The notes under the pieces are model-generated. The model made no database searches. It was not told where the DNA came from and saw only the letters and a list, made by a program, of their open reading frames with translations. From Gari tellinella (taxonomy: Eukaryota; Mollusca; Bivalvia; Cardiida; Psammobiidae): a stretch of DNA of 64,000 bases. The stretch lies in the NCBI GenBank assembly GCA_922989275.2, contig OV277864.1:68204158-68268157 (forward strand), in the 5' to 3' direction. The position numbers and the translations under genes were made by a program. Below are positions 54,064 to 64,000 of this stretch, piece after piece. The first letter of the stretch is position 1; each line of letters starts with the position of its first letter.

Positions 54064-54306
54064 TTAACCTTTTACTCCATAGATACGCATATTTACGCAT
54101 TTAATTTATTCATATGCTGAAAAAAATAGTTCAAATTTATACAGTCATAGAACATTTTCTACATCCTAACAGATTGTAGCTTAAGGTATAGTAGGCTGAA
54201 AGTAAAGCAGAATGCACCTTAAGGTGCATTCTGCTTTACTTTTAGCCTGCCTTAAGACTTGACATCTGTCTTCAAAACTACAAACAGGGTATAGAGTAAA
54301 GGGTAA
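54064..54306 (-). mobile_element. Family 1 MITE, reverse orientation
   Basis: TTTAACCTTTTACTCCATAG ... GCACCTTAAGGTGC near 54221 ... GAGTAAAGGGTAAA. Confidence 0.8.
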
Positions 54307-54735
54307 AAGCAAACGATTGCTTAAAGCAAGATAAAAATAAAGTTGAAATCTACATTGTTTGTAAAGGACAATGTGTACTCTTCACAGGTACACTGTAAAC
54401 TTGTCGCTTGAGTTCAATACCAGGATTAATTGTCCATTTGAACAACTCAGCATAGTAAGGCCAGTTCAGCTGAGATTTCAGCAGCTGGAGGGCTCATGGT
54501 CATCGACCAATCAATAAACAGTTAACCTAGATATATATGCATATATATCTGATTCACATTAAGTAGCAATATTGCCATCTAATAGTAACAGTAACATTAA
54601 TGCATTTCCCACATGAACTGGTTAGCCAATCTACCACACCCGAGTTCTGTAACAGAAGCCTGCAAAATCTATGGCAATATTTCATGATAGAGTGAAACCT
54701 TTTTGCTGCTTGCCAAGATAGTAGAGGCGTACCTA

Positions 54736-55195
54736 TTTAACCCTTTACCCAATAGCCTGTTTCTAGTTGGGTTTTTTGGGTGTTTTATTTTAAGACAAGC
54801 AACCACCTAAAGCAGGTTGAAAGTAAAGAAGATTGCTCCTTAACCCGTAACCCCATAAATACGCCTTTTTACGCCTTTAAATTATTCCTCCACTGAAGAA
54901 AATACTTCCAATTTATACAGTCATGAATGTGTTCTATAAGAAATATTTTCTGTATTTTAGCAGTTGAAAGCTTAAAGCAGGCTGAAAGTAAAGTACTTTC
55001 AACCTGCTTTAAGTGGTCACCTATTTTCAGAACTAGAATCAGGCTATGGGGTAAAGGGTTAAGCTACAATCTGGAAAGGTATACTGGAAAAATGCATTCT
55101 GTGTTTTACGTTCAGGACTTACAACTTTGGGACTACTTTCCTTAGTGCAGAAATAGTTTGAGGCATAAAAAGGTGTATGTATGAAGTTCATAGGT
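54736..55195. mobile_element. Family 1 in Family 1 (second nested pair)
   Basis: Outer forward copy TTTAACCCTTTACCCAATAG ... AAGAAGATTGCTCC; inner reverse copy between TTAA 54840-54843 and 55059-55062; outer resumes GCTACAATCTGGAAAGGTAT ... GAAGTTCATAGGTTAA. The outer right hairpin arm is missing, so the join is less clean than at 16753. Confidence 0.75.
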
Positions 55196-55286
55196 TAATT
55201 TATGCACAAATAATGTCTTTATTCTTGCAACGCTAATTTTTTAGATGTGCTTTTCCACCTTGAAATATTGCCAGTTTATATTGAAT

Positions 55287-55538
55287 TTAACCCATTACCC
55301 CATAGCCTGTTTCTAGTTTTGAAGACAGGTGACCAGTTAAAGCAGGTTGAAAGTAAAGCAGAATGCGTCCTAAGGCGCATTCTGCTTTACTTTCAGCCTG
55401 CTTTAATATTTTATATGCTAGAATACTGAAATTATTTCTTATGATTCTTGTTTGTAACAGTATAAATTGAGACTATTTTCTTCAGTGGAGGAATAAATCA
55501 AATGCGTAAAAAGGCGTATTTATGGGGGAATGGGTTAA
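55287..55538 (+). mobile_element. Family 1 MITE, forward orientation
   Basis: TTAACCCATTACCCCATAGC ... hairpin GCGTCCTAAGGCGC near 55372 ... TTATGGGGGAATGGGTTAA. Confidence 0.87.
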
Positions 55539-56144
55539 GGGCTACAGGTAAGTTCAAACCACATTTAAAAGTAACACAAACTACACGTACAACCTTACCA
55601 AATGGTTCCTGAAGGGTTCTTATCAGGGTCTACACTGTTTGCAAATAATACATTAAACAGGTGTCCAGCGTAGCAAGTTAGGGCCTTAAACATGCTATTA
55701 CTAAGTACAGTAACACTCAAAAGAAGACATGCACAGGTAGCAGCTCAACGCATGATGAAAAGAAAACAGAAAGCTCCAAAAGGCTTTACTTTCATTTTGC
55801 TTCAAACAGACATTGGCCTTTATCACAACATTTTCCTTGTAAGCAGTCATAATTGCAAGCTTTACAGTACTCTTCTTGCTTGCAGCTTAGCATTATATCT
55901 ATGAAAAACATTCCCTGTTTTTTGGACTCTTATCTGAAGCAGAGCCTCACATCTGATCTGGATGGAAACTTCTTGTTTAAATGCCAAAGAATAAAATAAT
56001 GTTACTACCCATTCTCTCCCTGTATATTCAGATATAAAACTCCACCCACTGTCTTTATCTATTATCTCAACTATAACAAAGGCTAATAAATAAAGCAAAC
56101 ATTCCCCAAGGAAAGTAAGCAGACTTGTGTCAGACAGATTCTAT

Positions 56145-56215
56145 AAGAACACAGTGCAGACCCTGACCAGACAGCTCCTTTAGGAGCTGTCTGATCAGGG
56201 TCTACACTGTTTTCA
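56145..56215. repeat. Perfect Family 2-type hairpin
   Basis: ACAGTGCAGACCCTGACCAG, ACAGCTCC TTTA GGAGCTGT, CTGATCAGGGTCTACACTGT, centre 56182. Confidence 0.75.
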
Positions 56216-57055
56216 AACAACATCAATATGTACTTATAGCTGGAGAAGGATTAATATCTCAGGATATGCTATATGTGTCTATAATATTGATATAGGGGGA
56301 AATGGAGTGAAGATGAAAATTTCAAAACCTTCACATAAACAAAACACCTCCATTCCATGTAATAGTAACACCCTGCACATGGGGTCAAATTTCAAATCTG
56401 CCATTGACATATTTGGTTGCTGTAGTATTGTGCAAAGTGTAATTTCAGAGGTTCAAATTTCAAGACTTCATATCTGATAACAACATGTGTTATTTTATTT
56501 CCTGATTTGTAGGAAAGAAAACACCCCTAGCAAATGCTTATACAGTAAAATGCCACCTAACTCATTAACCAGCATAGCCTGTTTCTAGCTTTGAAAACAC
56601 AGGTCTCCACTCAAAGCAGGTTGAAAGTAAAGCAGAATGAGCCAACTTTAAGCTATCAATTGCTAGTATAAAGAACACATTTCTTAACCCTTCTCCTACT
56701 ATAAAGTGTATATTGACTTTTTTTCAAAAGACAGTGAAGACCAAGACAGCTTCACTGTGTATACTGTTTTCTTAAAGGACCTGTTTGACGCAACTCTGAA
56801 ATTATTTTTTGGTAAACATTTTCTGTATTCTATTAGCTAATGTAATAGATGTTTGTTATGTAGGAAGTTTTCTCTATGACATATATCTAGGGAAGTTATT
56901 TCCTTATTTTATTAGCTAATATAATACATGTAGTCCATGTGATAAATGTCCATAGTGACCAGAGTTCAATATCCAGCAGATCTATCTATGAGTAAAGCAT
57001 AATCATGAAACTGATACTTCAGACCAACAGAAACAACCATCTACATTTAGTGACC

Positions 57056-57198
57056 CAAGGCCCCAGATAAGGGTGCCCCGGGAGTATTTCAAAAACTAAA
57101 ATCTTTATTTCTGAATTAAACCCTATGGTGACACCATAGGATATGATGCTGAAAAGAGTGAGAAAATGTTCTATTTACTCCCTCTTATCTGGAGCCCT
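57056..57198. mobile_element. CAGGGCTCC-end MITE, hairpin deleted
   Basis: CAAGGCCCCAGATAAGGGTG ... CCCTATGGTGACACCATAGG ... CTCTTATCTGGAGCCCT. The central arms have been lost precisely between CTATGGTG and CACCATAG. Confidence 0.75.
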
Positions 57199-57587
57199 AA
57201 GTTACTGCATTAGTAAAACACCTCGAGTGTCGGCCATCAATCAAAACTTGGACATGAAATATCATTGTATCATCCCCGCTCTGTATCCATTTACTTCTCA
57301 GAGACTCTCTATGACCAAAATCAATCCCACCGACAATGAAAAGATGACATCTTTGTCAGCTGAAGATTTGACTTTGGGCAAGGAGAAATGTTTGATTGGT
57401 CTGTGGGTGTAAATAGGTATGGCAGTAGCCTATTGGTTTTACTAGTCGGCAATATACTGCAAACAAACAGCTGATTCCAGCCACAAGTGCTCTACTCAGA
57501 GACCTCCACTATTGATTCTATAAGGCACAAGCAGGTCTCTTCTATGATCAGTACTGCCGAAAAGGCAACTAGCTGACCTTCCTGGCT

Positions 57588-57855
57588 TTAACCCTTTGCT
57601 CCATAGCCGATTTCTAGTTTTGAAGACTGGTGACCACTTAAAGCAGGTTGAAAGTAAAGCAGAATGCACCTTAGGTGCATTCTGCTTTACTTTCAGCCAG
57701 CTTTAAGCTACCAGCAGCTAGATTATGGGAAAATATTTCTTATGGTGTCCCATGAATATTCATGAAGGTATAAAATGGAACTGTTTTCTTCAGTTGAGGA
57801 ATAAATGACATGCATAAAAAGGTGTGTTTATATAGCCATAATAGGAAAGGGTTCA
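57588..57855 (+). mobile_element. Family 1 MITE, forward orientation
   Basis: TTAACCCTTTGCTCCATAGC ... GCACCTTAGGTGC near 57670 ... CATAATAGGAAAGGGTTCAA. Confidence 0.8.
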
Positions 57856-58394
57856 ATCAAGAGTCTTCATTACAAATAATCTTGTGATACAGTGGTCATT
57901 CAGTGTATATAAGCATGAAGTAATTGGATGACAAATTACTCCATAAATGTTTATGCCTTCATACTATACTAGTGATTGCTTTAAGCAGGATACAAATAAT
58001 GCATTCAACTCCTCTTTGCATAACTTTTATTTTTATCCTGAAGAAAACATTCAGCATTTACCCAGTTTTACAGACCCCACTCTTCTGCACCAAATAGTCA
58101 CTTCACACAAGTTTTGATGTACTGGTACATGTTAGTTGTTACATGCATGCATTTTATGAATAATTGGAATAAATAAGGTAATTTTAAGGTCTGCTGAGAA
58201 AGAAAATCTCTAGGATTAAAATTTATGCACACTTGTAACTCTGTTTTAAACTTTCCATATTACAATAACGACATACTATAGGAAACAGGGTCTTTGCTTC
58301 TTACCATGAACTTGAAAGGATCACCTACACTGTAGGAAAACTTGAAGTATAAAGTAATTCAGCTGTGTCTTTGCTTTACTATTTATTTATCTAT

Positions 58395-58535
58395 GAATTT
58401 ATGTTGCTCTATTTATTACATACTTAGCTATGGATTCATGATGAATTTATGTTGCTCTCTTTAATACATACTTAGCTATGGATTCATGATGAATTTATGT
58501 TGCTCTATTTATTACTTATCTGTAAATTCATGATA
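58395..58535. repeat. 48-bp tandem repeat, nearly three units
   Basis: GAATTTATGTTGCTCTNTTT begins at 58395, 58443 and 58491; units share TTAGCTATGGATTCATGAT. Low GC, no coding sense. Confidence 0.92.
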
Positions 58536-59199
58536 AAGATACCCCTCTGTATATAGATTCAGATTGAGATCATAGATGATTTACTACTTATAGGTGGTAA
58601 GCAGAAACTAGTCTAATCTTACTGCTAAATTGTGCTAATGAATATTCTGTGAAGGTTGTCTAAAACAGATTAACCATAAAGATGATTGTGTTTTAATCCA
58701 TGCAAGTGTCCTGTACATGTTTTCATTAGGAAAATAAATCATGTAAGTGCCATTGTCAATTTTAGGGAAAAAAAGATCAATGTCCTTAAATATATGGGCA
58801 GTTTCCAAACATATATATACCAATGAACTTGAGCTTCTAATAAGGTGCCTCCAGTCTATACCAGAACCAGTTCTCTCTGGACCAGACAGACCTATTTACA
58901 ATATTACATTGGGTTTATACAGGAACTATTATTTGTGGATAACACCGATCCACGGCTTCTACTAATTGAATGACCGTATATGATACTTGTCAGTGGCCTC
59001 TGCTCCAACAGGCAGTGAAATGGCATTTATAAGTAAGCAAGTATATGTTGCGTAGCCACCTAATCAAATGTCTGACAACTTAACCCATTACCCCATAGCC
59101 TGTTTCTAAATTAGAAAATGGTTGACTGCTTAAGGTAGGTTGAAAGTAAAGCAGAATGCGCCTTAAGGCGCATTCTGCTTTACTTTCAACCTGCCTTAA

Positions 59200-59736
59200 A
59201 GCGACTCGCAACCAGATGGTGCATTAAAAATAGTAAATTGTAAATATGTGTCAAACGCTTATATAAATGGTAAAGAATTAGTTTAGGATAAGAAATTCAG
59301 TTTAAAAAAATGTATTTCAATAAAAAAAAATATTGGTCTCTGGTGGGATTCGAACCCGGGGCCCGGCATTGGCGGACAGAAGGCAAAATAGGGGAAACCG
59401 CTTAGACCAATGGACCACGGAACTATCTGTTTATCTCGGATCAATTTATCGTATTTCAATGTGTAGCAATCGAAAGTGCATACAACTTCGTAATTCGGCT
59501 CGTGTTTATGTCTGAGCCCGTGTAGAGAAGCAACAACAACAACTATACCGTCTACTAGTCGGTATAGAAAAACGATGGAAAATATCTAAAAATCTAAGAT
59601 TCGGTGACGATTCTTGAGACTTTTTTTGGACTGATCATATTTTTTTAATGTCAGAAGCCAAATAATGCCACAAATTTGCTTTTATTTGAGTATTTTATTT
59701 TATTTTGACAAGTACACCATCCGGTTGCGAGTCCCT
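59200..59736. mobile_element. 537-bp TTAA MITE carrying a tRNA-like segment
   Basis: Terminal inverted repeats AGCGACTCGCAACCAGATGG and CCATCCGGTTGCGAGTCCCT (two mismatches over 23 bp), flanked by TTAA 59196-59199 and 59737-59740. The insertion broke the right arm of a Family 1 hairpin. A TAA or TTA duplication cannot be excluded because the flanks are palindromic. No transposase frame. Confidence 0.87.
59334..59418 (-). pseudogene. tRNA-like sequence (class II-like relic)
   Basis: On the minus strand, GTGGTCCATTGGTCTAAGCG near the start resembles an A box, and GGGTTCGAATCCCACC near the end is a perfect B box. Length is about 85 nt. The T-stem is only partly paired and the two ends do not form a 7-bp acceptor stem, so this is a decayed tRNA or SINE promoter. 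The plus-strand frame SGGIRTRGPALA is just its translation. Confidence 0.6.
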
Positions 59737-60509
59737 TTAAGCTATCATCTGCTAGAATATTAAAAAATATTTTTCTTTTGGTGCACATTCGTGAATGTTT
59801 AGTTTAGAACTATTTTCTGTACTGAAGGAATAAATTAAAGGCGTATTTATCAAATTATGGGGTAATGGGTTAAGGGTTCCTACACTCACTTTCATGATGA
59901 CATTTTTATGTGATCAATGAATTTGAGTGCATGAACCATTATTTTGCAGTTGCCTTGACCAATATAAACAGTTCTTATCCTGAATTGAGTTGTCTTGATC
60001 TTTGAGTTAATTGGTGACTTAGATCAGGATTAAAACTGTCACTCACTACGTGCATCTGCAACATTGCGAAGTAATGATGATTTTCAGATTTTAAGCATTT
60101 TAAATTTTGAGCCATATATAAGCAGAAATATTTACGGAGTAATGGGTTAAGCACCGAATACAAGCGATTCAGGAACGCTGGGCTAAAGCACCGTGCTGCT
60201 TAGTATTCAAGCTAGGAACATAGCTGACCAAAGTTATGCAATATCAGCTTGGCAAGACTGCAGAGAGTCCACATGGGTTATGTTCAATATTGACCCTCCG
60301 GCCTAATAAAGTCTGTTCGCCAATTGAGAATGATGGGGCCTGTTGCTACCATTACACGTTCTAATGAATCCATCTAGGCATCTACATGTAGTGTGCTTGC
60401 TGGAAGAGACTTGAAAATTTGGCTACATATGTGTCAAACTGCTAATTAGACTTCTGAACATGTTCAACCTTAACGACAAAAATACTAATCATTTATATAA
60501 ACAGTGTAC

Positions 60510-60690
60510 CTGTGAGAGTACACTTGTATTGTGCAAACAATGTAGCACCAACTCAGAGGGCTCCTAAGAGGTCTGCACTATTTATTATAAATTTTGCAAT
60601 GAATTGTAAAAACATCCCTTAGCAGTCCAAAAATCGACTAGACTTTATTGGAAACTGAGAATTGTCCATTTAAAGTTTCTGAGGCGAATG
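60510..60690 (-). mobile_element. Family 2 MITE, decayed
   Basis: GTACACTTGTATTGTGCAAA, AACTCAGAGGGCTCC, then TAGACTTTATTGGAAACTGA and GTCCATTTAAAGTTTCTGAG; one hairpin arm is mostly lost. Confidence 0.55.
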
Positions 60691-60725
60691 AACCTAAAGA
60701 CAAACCAAGACATGGGTCAAAGGTT

Positions 60726-60898
60726 ATAAAGCTTTTGAGTTGAGTCTGATGTAATTCTCAAGCATTTGATTGGTCAGATGTGAGCCTAGGCTCACATCTG
60801 ACCAATCAAATACTTGAGAATGATAACAGACTCAAAGGCTCACATCTGACCAATCAAATACTTGAGAATGATAACAGACTCAACTCAAAAGCTTTATA
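60726..60898. repeat. Large foldback with duplicated right arm
   Basis: ATAAAGCTTTTGAGTTGAGT ... TTTGATTGGTCAGATGTGAG pairs with CTCACATCTGACCAATCAAA ... ACTCAACTCAAAAGCTTTAT. The segment CTCACATCTGACCAATCAAA.. occurs twice (60791 and 60839), a 48-bp direct duplication. Confidence 0.85.
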
Positions 60899-61107
60899 AC
60901 ATTGGAACCATAGTTTGACAACTGTATGGCTATCAAGAGAGACACAGAGAACCCAGAGGTGTTTAGTGTTTACTATTGCCTTATTGTGGATTTGATGTAG
61001 ACCTTCATGAATGTATAAGTAGACTTGAATCCTTTGAGAAATGACATCATTACTGGCCATTACGATGATCACACTACATCTACAGTCAAACCCATCGATT
61101 ACCACTA

Positions 61108-61367
61108 TTCACCCTTTACTTTATAGCCTGTTTCTTATTTTGAAGACAGGTGACCACTTAAAGCAGGCTGAAAGTAAAGCAGAATGTGCCTTAAGGCACA
61201 TTCTGCTTTACTTTCAGTCTGCTTTAAGCTACCATCTGCTTTAAGCTACCATCTGCTAGAATAGAGAAAATATTTCTTATGATACATGTCCATGACTGTA
61301 TGAAAAGGAACTATTTTCTGCAGTTGAAGAAATAAATTTAACATGTATCTATGGAATAATGGGTTAA
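61108..61367 (+). mobile_element. Family 1 MITE, forward orientation
   Basis: TTCACCCTTTACTTTATAGC ... perfect hairpin near 61195 ... ATGGAATAATGGGTTAA; CTTTAAGCTACCATCTGC is duplicated at 61222-61253. Confidence 0.82.
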
Positions 61368-61986
61368 CAAGTAAACAATTTGGAGCTTTCTGCTTTATTT
61401 TCAGCCTGCTTTAATCTACCATCCACCATAACATTAAATTCATTTAGTGGTCCTATTTCACTGTACTGTATTTGGACACTGGTTATAAAGAGCTACTTGG
61501 CCTTACAAAACAAAACTAATACACTTGAGACTTACACGAGTGAGACATTTCCATATTGTTTGATTATGAAAATGGTGAGTGGTCACACCCAATTTTTTTG
61601 TTCATGCATTATTCTAGGTTTCATGACTGTGGACCTGTGTGATGCGATTTGGTAAGAATTTGTTATGCTTAATATTCAGCTAAAACGTATTATGTATGAC
61701 ACAATTCATTCAGTACCTATTATGATGAAGCCTTTCTCTCAATAATCAAAATTCGAAATCACATAATAGTATCCAACCATGTTTGAGACAGGAGCCTGCT
61801 AAGTATCATGAAAATAAAGAAGAAAGCTCATTTAAGTGCTTTAAGCTTCAATCAGTATTTATTTTTACATCATTATTCAATGAATATTTATTTTGTGGAA
61901 CATATTTGGCGGAGTAGCTAGAGGCATCCAAAGGTCAATTTCTAATGAGTAGTTACATCATAGGTTTTTTTTCTCTTCTCACTTTT

Positions 61987-62275
61987 TCAGAAAATCTCAT
62001 CGTTAATGGGTTTACCATCTACCGTAGCTGTTGGGAATATACTTGGAATCCCCCAAGGATCAGGTAATAGTGGCCGCCTGCCTGGGTACACATTAAATAG
62101 ATATTGACCTGTGTCGCATACATTGTGATATATCATACCACAGTATTGATCTGTCAACCAAATCCTTCCATTAACACCCAATAATCTACCAGCAGAGACA
62201 CCAGCCATGAGTTCAGTAAAGATATTGTGGGCCGTCGATGGCCAGCGATTGCGAGTTGACTTCCCGCTCTCGAAA
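61987..62275 (-). other. Coding-like stretch of unknown origin
   Basis: An open minus-strand frame of about 95 codons outside any MITE, including NRWPSTAHNIFTELMAGVSA, GRIWLTDQYCGMIYHNVCDT and LLPDPWGIPSIFPTATVDGK. The residue mix (Trp, Cys, Pro, Gly) is unlike the frames read from repeats here. No start codon or splice pair decides it. I recognise no family. The first part has a decayed relative at 23030-23110. It may be a fragment of a transposon protein or of a retrocopy. Confidence 0.35.
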
Positions 62276-62276
62276 A

Positions 62277-62511
62277 CAGTGGTGAAAACGTTATTCTTCC
62301 GTTTAAACGCAAACGCATTGCAATGAAATATAGAAAATGAAATATTTTTGACAATTCTGACTACCAGGTTTAATCTGAGTGGCAAAAAGTTTGGAGCCTG
62401 ATCAGATGCGGGTTACCCGGCGTCTGATCTGGCTCCAAACTGTTTGCAAATAAAATAATAGTTTATAGAGCGTGAACGCGGTTATTTTGAAAGAATATGT
62501 TTTCTCTACTG
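62277..62511. mobile_element. TA-flanked MITE, CAGTGGAGAA-end family
   Basis: CAGTGGTGAAAACGTTATTC ... GAATATGTTTTCTCTACTG/TA; hairpin TTTGGAGCCTGATCAGATGC centred near 62411 at GGGTTACCC. Inverted relative to 22782-23015. Confidence 0.78.
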
Positions 62512-62699
62512 TACTCCGCACACTGCACATGGGGCACAAACTGCTAACGTAAACAGCAAACAGTGGTACTGAACTCACTGCAGGCAAAACCTTACCATCT
62601 CTTATCATAAAACAGCACCTACTCCTGCCCTCAAGAATACAATCAATCTTCCATTAACTCAATATTATTATATAACACCCATTTGCATTATTTTCAATA

Positions 62700-62800
62700 C
62701 ATGTAGATGCTTAATGCAGGCTAGAAATAATGCAGAAAGCTCCTGAAGGAGCTTTCTGCATTATTTCTATCCTGCAATAAGCAGTTATTTGTCTTAAGAG
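62700..62800. repeat. Perfect mariner-type hairpin core
   Basis: GCTTAATGCAGGCTAGAAAT, AATGCAGAAAGCTCC TGAA GGAGCTTTCTGCATT, ATTTCTATCCTGCAATAAGC; centre 62746. Confidence 0.7.
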
Positions 62801-62992
62801 GTACCCTAGCTTCTTCACAGAGCGGTTGCTTAATACAAGATCGAGTGTTACAGTGAAATCAGGGTAAGATGATTACACAAGTAATCCCAGGATACCATCA
62901 TTCCTCGGTCAAGCAACAACTCTCAGGGCTACAAATTAGTGGTAGTGCAGTATTGTACACTACTGTCAATTTTCTATTAGGTGATCACTTAA

Positions 62993-63377
62993 TAACCCAT
63001 CACTCCATAAATACTTTTTAAGCCTTTATCTTATTCCTCCACTGAAGAAAACAATTCCATATATACAGTCATGTATATACACCGTATGAAATATTTCATA
63101 TATCTTACGAGGGCTATATAGTCTAAAGCAGGCTGAAAGTAATGCTGTTTCTTTAGTATTTAGACAGATGATGGCTTAAAGCAGACTAAAAAGTAAAGCA
63201 GAATGTGTCTTAAAGAGCTTTCTGCTTTACTTTCAGCCTGCTTTAAGCACCCATCTGCCAGGATGTGAGAGATATTTCTTATGGCGCACAATCATGACTG
63301 TATAAACTGGAGTTACTTTCTTCAGTGGAGCAATAACTTAAAGACGTAAAAAGTTGTTTTCATGGGTTAATGGGTTA
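62993..63377. mobile_element. Two Family 1 pieces, reverse then forward
   Basis: 62993-63145: TAATAACCCATCACTCCATA ... AAGCAGGCTGAAAGTAATG. 63160-63377: ATGGCTTAAAGCAGACTAAA, hairpin near 63213 ... GTTTTCATGGGTTAATGGGT. Ends 45 bp from exon A. Confidence 0.7.
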
Positions 63378-63421
63378 AAAGTCTGTGCAGTCTTATAACT
63401 CATCATACAAGTACAGCTTAC

Positions 63422-63491
63422 CTGATTGCCCTAGCTGTCGGTAGAACCTGTATTCTAAATGCAGCTGAGGTGCTCGAGATTTCATGGGTTC
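63422..63491 (-). CDS. CSNK1G: CK1-gamma exon A (N-lobe, after the ATP lysine)
   Basis: Seventy-nt internal exon of a casein kinase 1 gamma gene, a membrane-associated Ser/Thr kinase that in animals phosphorylates substrates such as Wnt co-receptors. Read on the minus strand it starts in phase 0 with [20 protein letters not shown] and ends GQS plus one extra base. [17 protein letters not shown] is near-invariant in the CK1-gamma branch and directly follows the VAIK ATP-binding lysine, which must lie in an exon beyond 64000. The Glu of LEYRFY is the expected helix-C glutamate. Acceptor: TTTTTCCAG before the G at 63491. Donor: CAG/GTAAGC at 63421-63420. The odd base joins to exon B to make a Glu codon. 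The family assignment is secure; which vertebrate paralogue is closest cannot be said. Confidence 0.93.
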
Positions 63492-64000
63492 CTGGAAAAA
63501 CAATACACAATCATCATTAGCAGATCAACACCTAATCCTTACAGTTCAGATCATCAACACAGTCATAATCAATGTATTTCAGATTATTATACAGGGCTCC
63601 ATATAAGAGGGAATAAACTGAACAAATACGACATTTTCATATTCATTTCAGCACCAAATCCTATGGTGTCACTACTTATTAGAATCGTCTCTTCGAGACG
63701 ATTCTAATAAGTAGTGACACCATGGGGTTTATTCCAGAAATGAAAATTTTAGTTTTTGAAATACTCCTCTTATCTGTTGCTCTAAACAAAGAATCAATAT
63801 GTTTCACATCATTATAAAGTCATAATTATACAAGAATGAAATTAGCAATGCATAATTATATGGTTTTATTAGGCCATTGTTTTTGCCCTGTCTTTTTATA
63901 TGAATATTTAATGTGAAAATTAATCTGTAAGGTGAACATGCACCATAAGAAATTTTTTCTATATCCTAGCACATGGTAGTCTAGACTAGTTTAAAGCCAG
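63492..64000 (-). other. Start of the intron upstream of exon A
   Basis: Intron sequence ending with the TTTTTCCAG acceptor of exon A. It contains one CAGGGCTCC hairpin MITE (63592-63782) and, from about 63920 to the window edge, the left part of a Family 1 copy in reverse orientation (CACCATAAGAAATTTTTTCT, then the start of the GTTTAAAGCC arm). Confidence 0.75.
63592..63782. mobile_element. CAGGGCTCC-end hairpin MITE
   Basis: CAGGGCTCCATATAAGAGGG ... TCTTATCTGTTGCTCT; hairpin ATCGTCTCTTCGAGACGAT near 63695 with TACTTATTAGA arms. The right end is mutated. Confidence 0.82.

Larger units (their letters stand above)
59080..59873 (+). mobile_element. Family 1 MITE split by a tRNA-bearing TTAA element
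   Basis: TTAACCCATTACCCCATAGC ... hairpin GCGCCTTAAGGCGC near 59165 ... CAACCTGCC/TTAA, then after the insert TTAA/GCTATCATCTGCTAGAAT ... TATGGGGTAATGGGTTAA. Confidence 0.88.
42748..63421 (-). other. Intron between exons A and B (20.7 kb)
   Basis: Bounded by GTAAGC after exon A and TATTTTCAG before exon B on the minus strand. Phase 1 of exon A matches the two leading bases of exon B, so no coding exon is required between them. It contains Family 1 copies throughout, the 1.1-kb hAT-like element (48983-50093), a pair of CAGGGCTCC MITEs (50367-50840), a 48-bp tandem repeat (58395-58535), the tRNA-bearing element (59200-59736) and an unexplained coding-like stretch (61987-62275). 46860-47200, 55900-56100, 57200-57560, 58120-58390 and 58560-59070 show nothing I can name. 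Confidence 0.85.

Noticed and set aside
59333..59515. Plus-strand frame beginning MVSGGIRTRGPALADRRQNR
   Set aside because: It is the antisense translation of the tRNA-like segment, a known source of spurious proteins.
1..64000. CRISPR-like array of regularly repeated palindromes
   Set aside because: The repeats are full transposons with terminal repeats and TTAA or TA targets, in both orientations and irregularly spaced, in a gene with introns. This is eukaryotic DNA.

Overview
This is a stretch of animal nuclear DNA, AT-rich by eye and almost all intron and transposon. The only gene I can support is a casein kinase 1 gamma (CK1-gamma) gene on the minus strand. Six internal coding exons lie at 63422-63491, 42599-42747, 19556-19790, 16031-16201, 11464-11612 and 5854-5943, in transcription order. 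They splice in frame, with GT donors and AG acceptors, into 864 nt (288 codons). These run from just after the ATP-lysine region, through the catalytic and DFG loops and the end of the kinase fold, into the first part of the C-terminal tail. The start codon, the glycine loop and VAIK lysine, and the last exon or exons (expected cysteine/basic palmitoylation tail) lie outside the window or were not found.

The host looks like a mollusc, probably a bivalve. One element at 15111-15746 (about 180-bp tandem units followed by an ACGG-type microsatellite) has the architecture of bivalve pearl elements, and the introns are packed with short hairpin transposons. A heterodont such as a dreissenid is only a guess.

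Layout: 1-5853 intron downstream of the last visible exon; 5944-11463, 11613-16030, 16202-19555, 19791-42598 (22.8 kb) and 42748-63421 (20.7 kb) are introns between the six exons; 63492-64000 is the intron upstream. These introns hold over a hundred copies or fragments of non-autonomous DNA transposons (MITEs). The main classes are: (1) Family 1, about 250 bp, TTAA target sites, ends CCCATTACCCCATA, central hairpin with arm GCAGAATGTGCC, more than 50 copies or pieces in both orientations; (2) Family 2, about 245 bp, TTAA, ends CCCTTTGAACCC / CTCTTTCCTCCC, hairpin arm GATCAGAGGGCTCC; (3) Family 3, about 214 bp, TTAA, ends CCCTTAGCCCGCCA, hairpin arm GGATCCAGATGAGACGCC; (4) TA-flanked elements with CAGTMAAACCTC or CAGTCAAA ends (Tc1/mariner, pogo-like); (5) TA-flanked elements with CAGTGGAGAA ends; (6) elements with CAGGGCTCCAGATAAG ends and 5-bp duplications, plus three longer hAT-like elements. 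A TTAA element carrying a tRNA-like segment, a tRNA-type SINE and the pearl-like element are nested inside Family 1 copies.

The most interesting signal is how these families relate. Several with quite different ends and target preferences carry the same kind of long central palindrome. In Family 1 the dyad centre is itself TTAA, the insertion target, and at 16753-17004 one Family 1 copy sits exactly in the centre of another. The nested insertions give direct, in-window proof of the target-site duplications. No protein-coding transposase, rRNA, CRISPR or bacterial-type feature was found. Most apparent short reading frames are translations of the repeated hairpins.
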